A DNA stretch of 5,874 nucleotides, taken from the NCBI GenBank assembly GCA_937974195.1, contig CALJIC010000187.1, forward strand, positions 1 through 5,874, read 5' to 3'. Position numbers and translations under genes: made by a program. Positions within the stretch are counted from its first letter, which is position 1. Each line of letters starts with the position of its first letter. Origin of the DNA: an uncultured Roseiflexaceae bacterium. GTDB lineage: Bacteria > Chloroflexota > Chloroflexia > Chloroflexales > Roseiflexaceae. Below, in pieces: positions 5,557 through 5,874 of the stretch. The notes beneath the pieces are model-generated. The model ran no database searches, had not been told where the DNA came from, and saw only the letters and a list, made by a program, of their open reading frames with translations.

Positions 5557-5874
5557 GGGAGGTTCGGCGGGCCGCAGGCTCACGTGGCTGCTTTCCGTAG
5601 GGAGATTCGGCGAGCTGCACGCCCCGGGGCGGCTTCTCGCAAGGAGATTCGGCGAGCCGCACGCCCTCAGGGGCGGCTTCCCGCAAGGAGTTTTGGCGAG
5701 CCGCAGGCTCACGTGGCTGCTTCCCGCAAGGAGATTCGGCGAGCCGCACGCCTTGGGGCGGCTTCTCGCAAGGAGATTCGGCGAGCCGCAGGCCCTCCGG
5801 CGGGCTTTCCGCAGGGAGGTTCGGCGAGCCGCAGGCCCTCCGGCGGGCTTTCCGCAGGGAGGTTCGGCGAGCCG
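5557..5874. repeat. Tandem array of 42-44-bp structured units (7 complete plus 1 partial)
   Basis: Units lie at 5557-5599, 5600-5641, 5642-5685, 5686-5728, 5729-5770, 5771-5813 and 5814-5856, with an eighth cut by the window edge at 5857-5874. Each opens with a near-constant arm, GGAGATTCGGCGAGCCGCA or close to it, and closes with GGCTTCCCGCA-like bases. A core of about 10-14 bases differs between units. The cores fall into three classes: A, GGCTCACGTGGCTGC (units 1 and 4); B, CGCC-to-GGGGCGGC (units 2, 3 and 5); and C, GGCCCTCCGGCGGGC (units 6 and 7). Units 6 and 7 differ at only two positions, which suggests recent duplication. The array starts 21 nt after the 601-residue gene's stop. Lengths of 43 and 44 shift the reading frame, so it is not coding. 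It could act as a 3'-end structure, an extragenic palindrome cluster or a protein-binding array. Confidence 0.92.

Noticed and set aside
3670..5712. 680-residue minus-strand open frame antisense to the 601-residue gene and running into the array
   Set aside because: It has low-complexity composition and runs through the repeat array and the kinase promoter. The plus-strand frame has a good ribosome-binding site and balanced protein composition.
5468..5749. The array as a repetitive protein on the minus strand (recurring LAESPCGK-like peptide)
   Set aside because: Units of 42, 43 and 44 bp change the frame, so the peptide does not repeat with the DNA. No ribosome-binding site or conserved peptide supports it.
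5557..5874. The array as a CRISPR
   Set aside because: Units are only 42-44 bp, the variable core is about 10-14 bases and falls into three recurring classes rather than unique spacers, and no cas genes are present.

Overview
This is a strongly GC-rich bacterial window with four confident protein-coding genes in two divergent pairs and a tandem-repeat array at the right edge. There are no transposases, integrases, CRISPR arrays, tRNAs or rRNAs. The organism cannot be fixed from the sequence. GC-rich codon use, a seven-helix GAF histidine kinase with a YYIGFAPP stretch after the last helix, and an uncharacterised (alpha/alpha)-type soluble protein look most like Chloroflexota (Chloroflexia). 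That assignment is inference only.

Layout. Positions 1-165 are non-coding and hold three stem-loops, two of them strong, downstream of the first gene. Positions 166-645 (minus) encode a GNAT N-acetyltransferase. It is divergent from a LysR-type regulator at 734-1648 (plus). The 88-bp gap between them contains a perfect LysR-type operator, GCTATC-N9-GATAGC, just downstream of a TATACT -10-like box. The regulator probably controls itself and perhaps the acetyltransferase. Positions 1649-1793 are a convergent spacer with three GC-rich hairpins and an isolated extended -10 box (TGCTACAAT). Positions 1794-3641 (minus) encode a membrane histidine kinase (7 TM, GAF, HisKA, HATPase_c) with a good sigma70-like promoter at 3672-3700 and no response regulator in the window. 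Diverging from it, 3730-5535 (plus) encodes a 601-residue soluble protein of unrecognised family, rich in aromatic and acidic motifs. It could be a carbohydrate-active or other (alpha/alpha)-toroid enzyme.

From 5557 to the window edge lies a tandem array of 42-44-bp units, seven complete and one cut by the edge. The outer arms are conserved and the core comes in three classes. Unit lengths are mostly not multiples of three, so the array is not protein-coding. Every core can fold, but in different ways. It is the least ordinary part of the window, and it continues past the right edge.

The two divergent pairs appear to be separate regulatory units. The acetyltransferase/LysR pair is the standard arrangement of a LysR regulator with its target. 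The kinase and the 601-residue protein share an 88-bp divergent promoter region, but nothing in the sequence shows that they act in one pathway.
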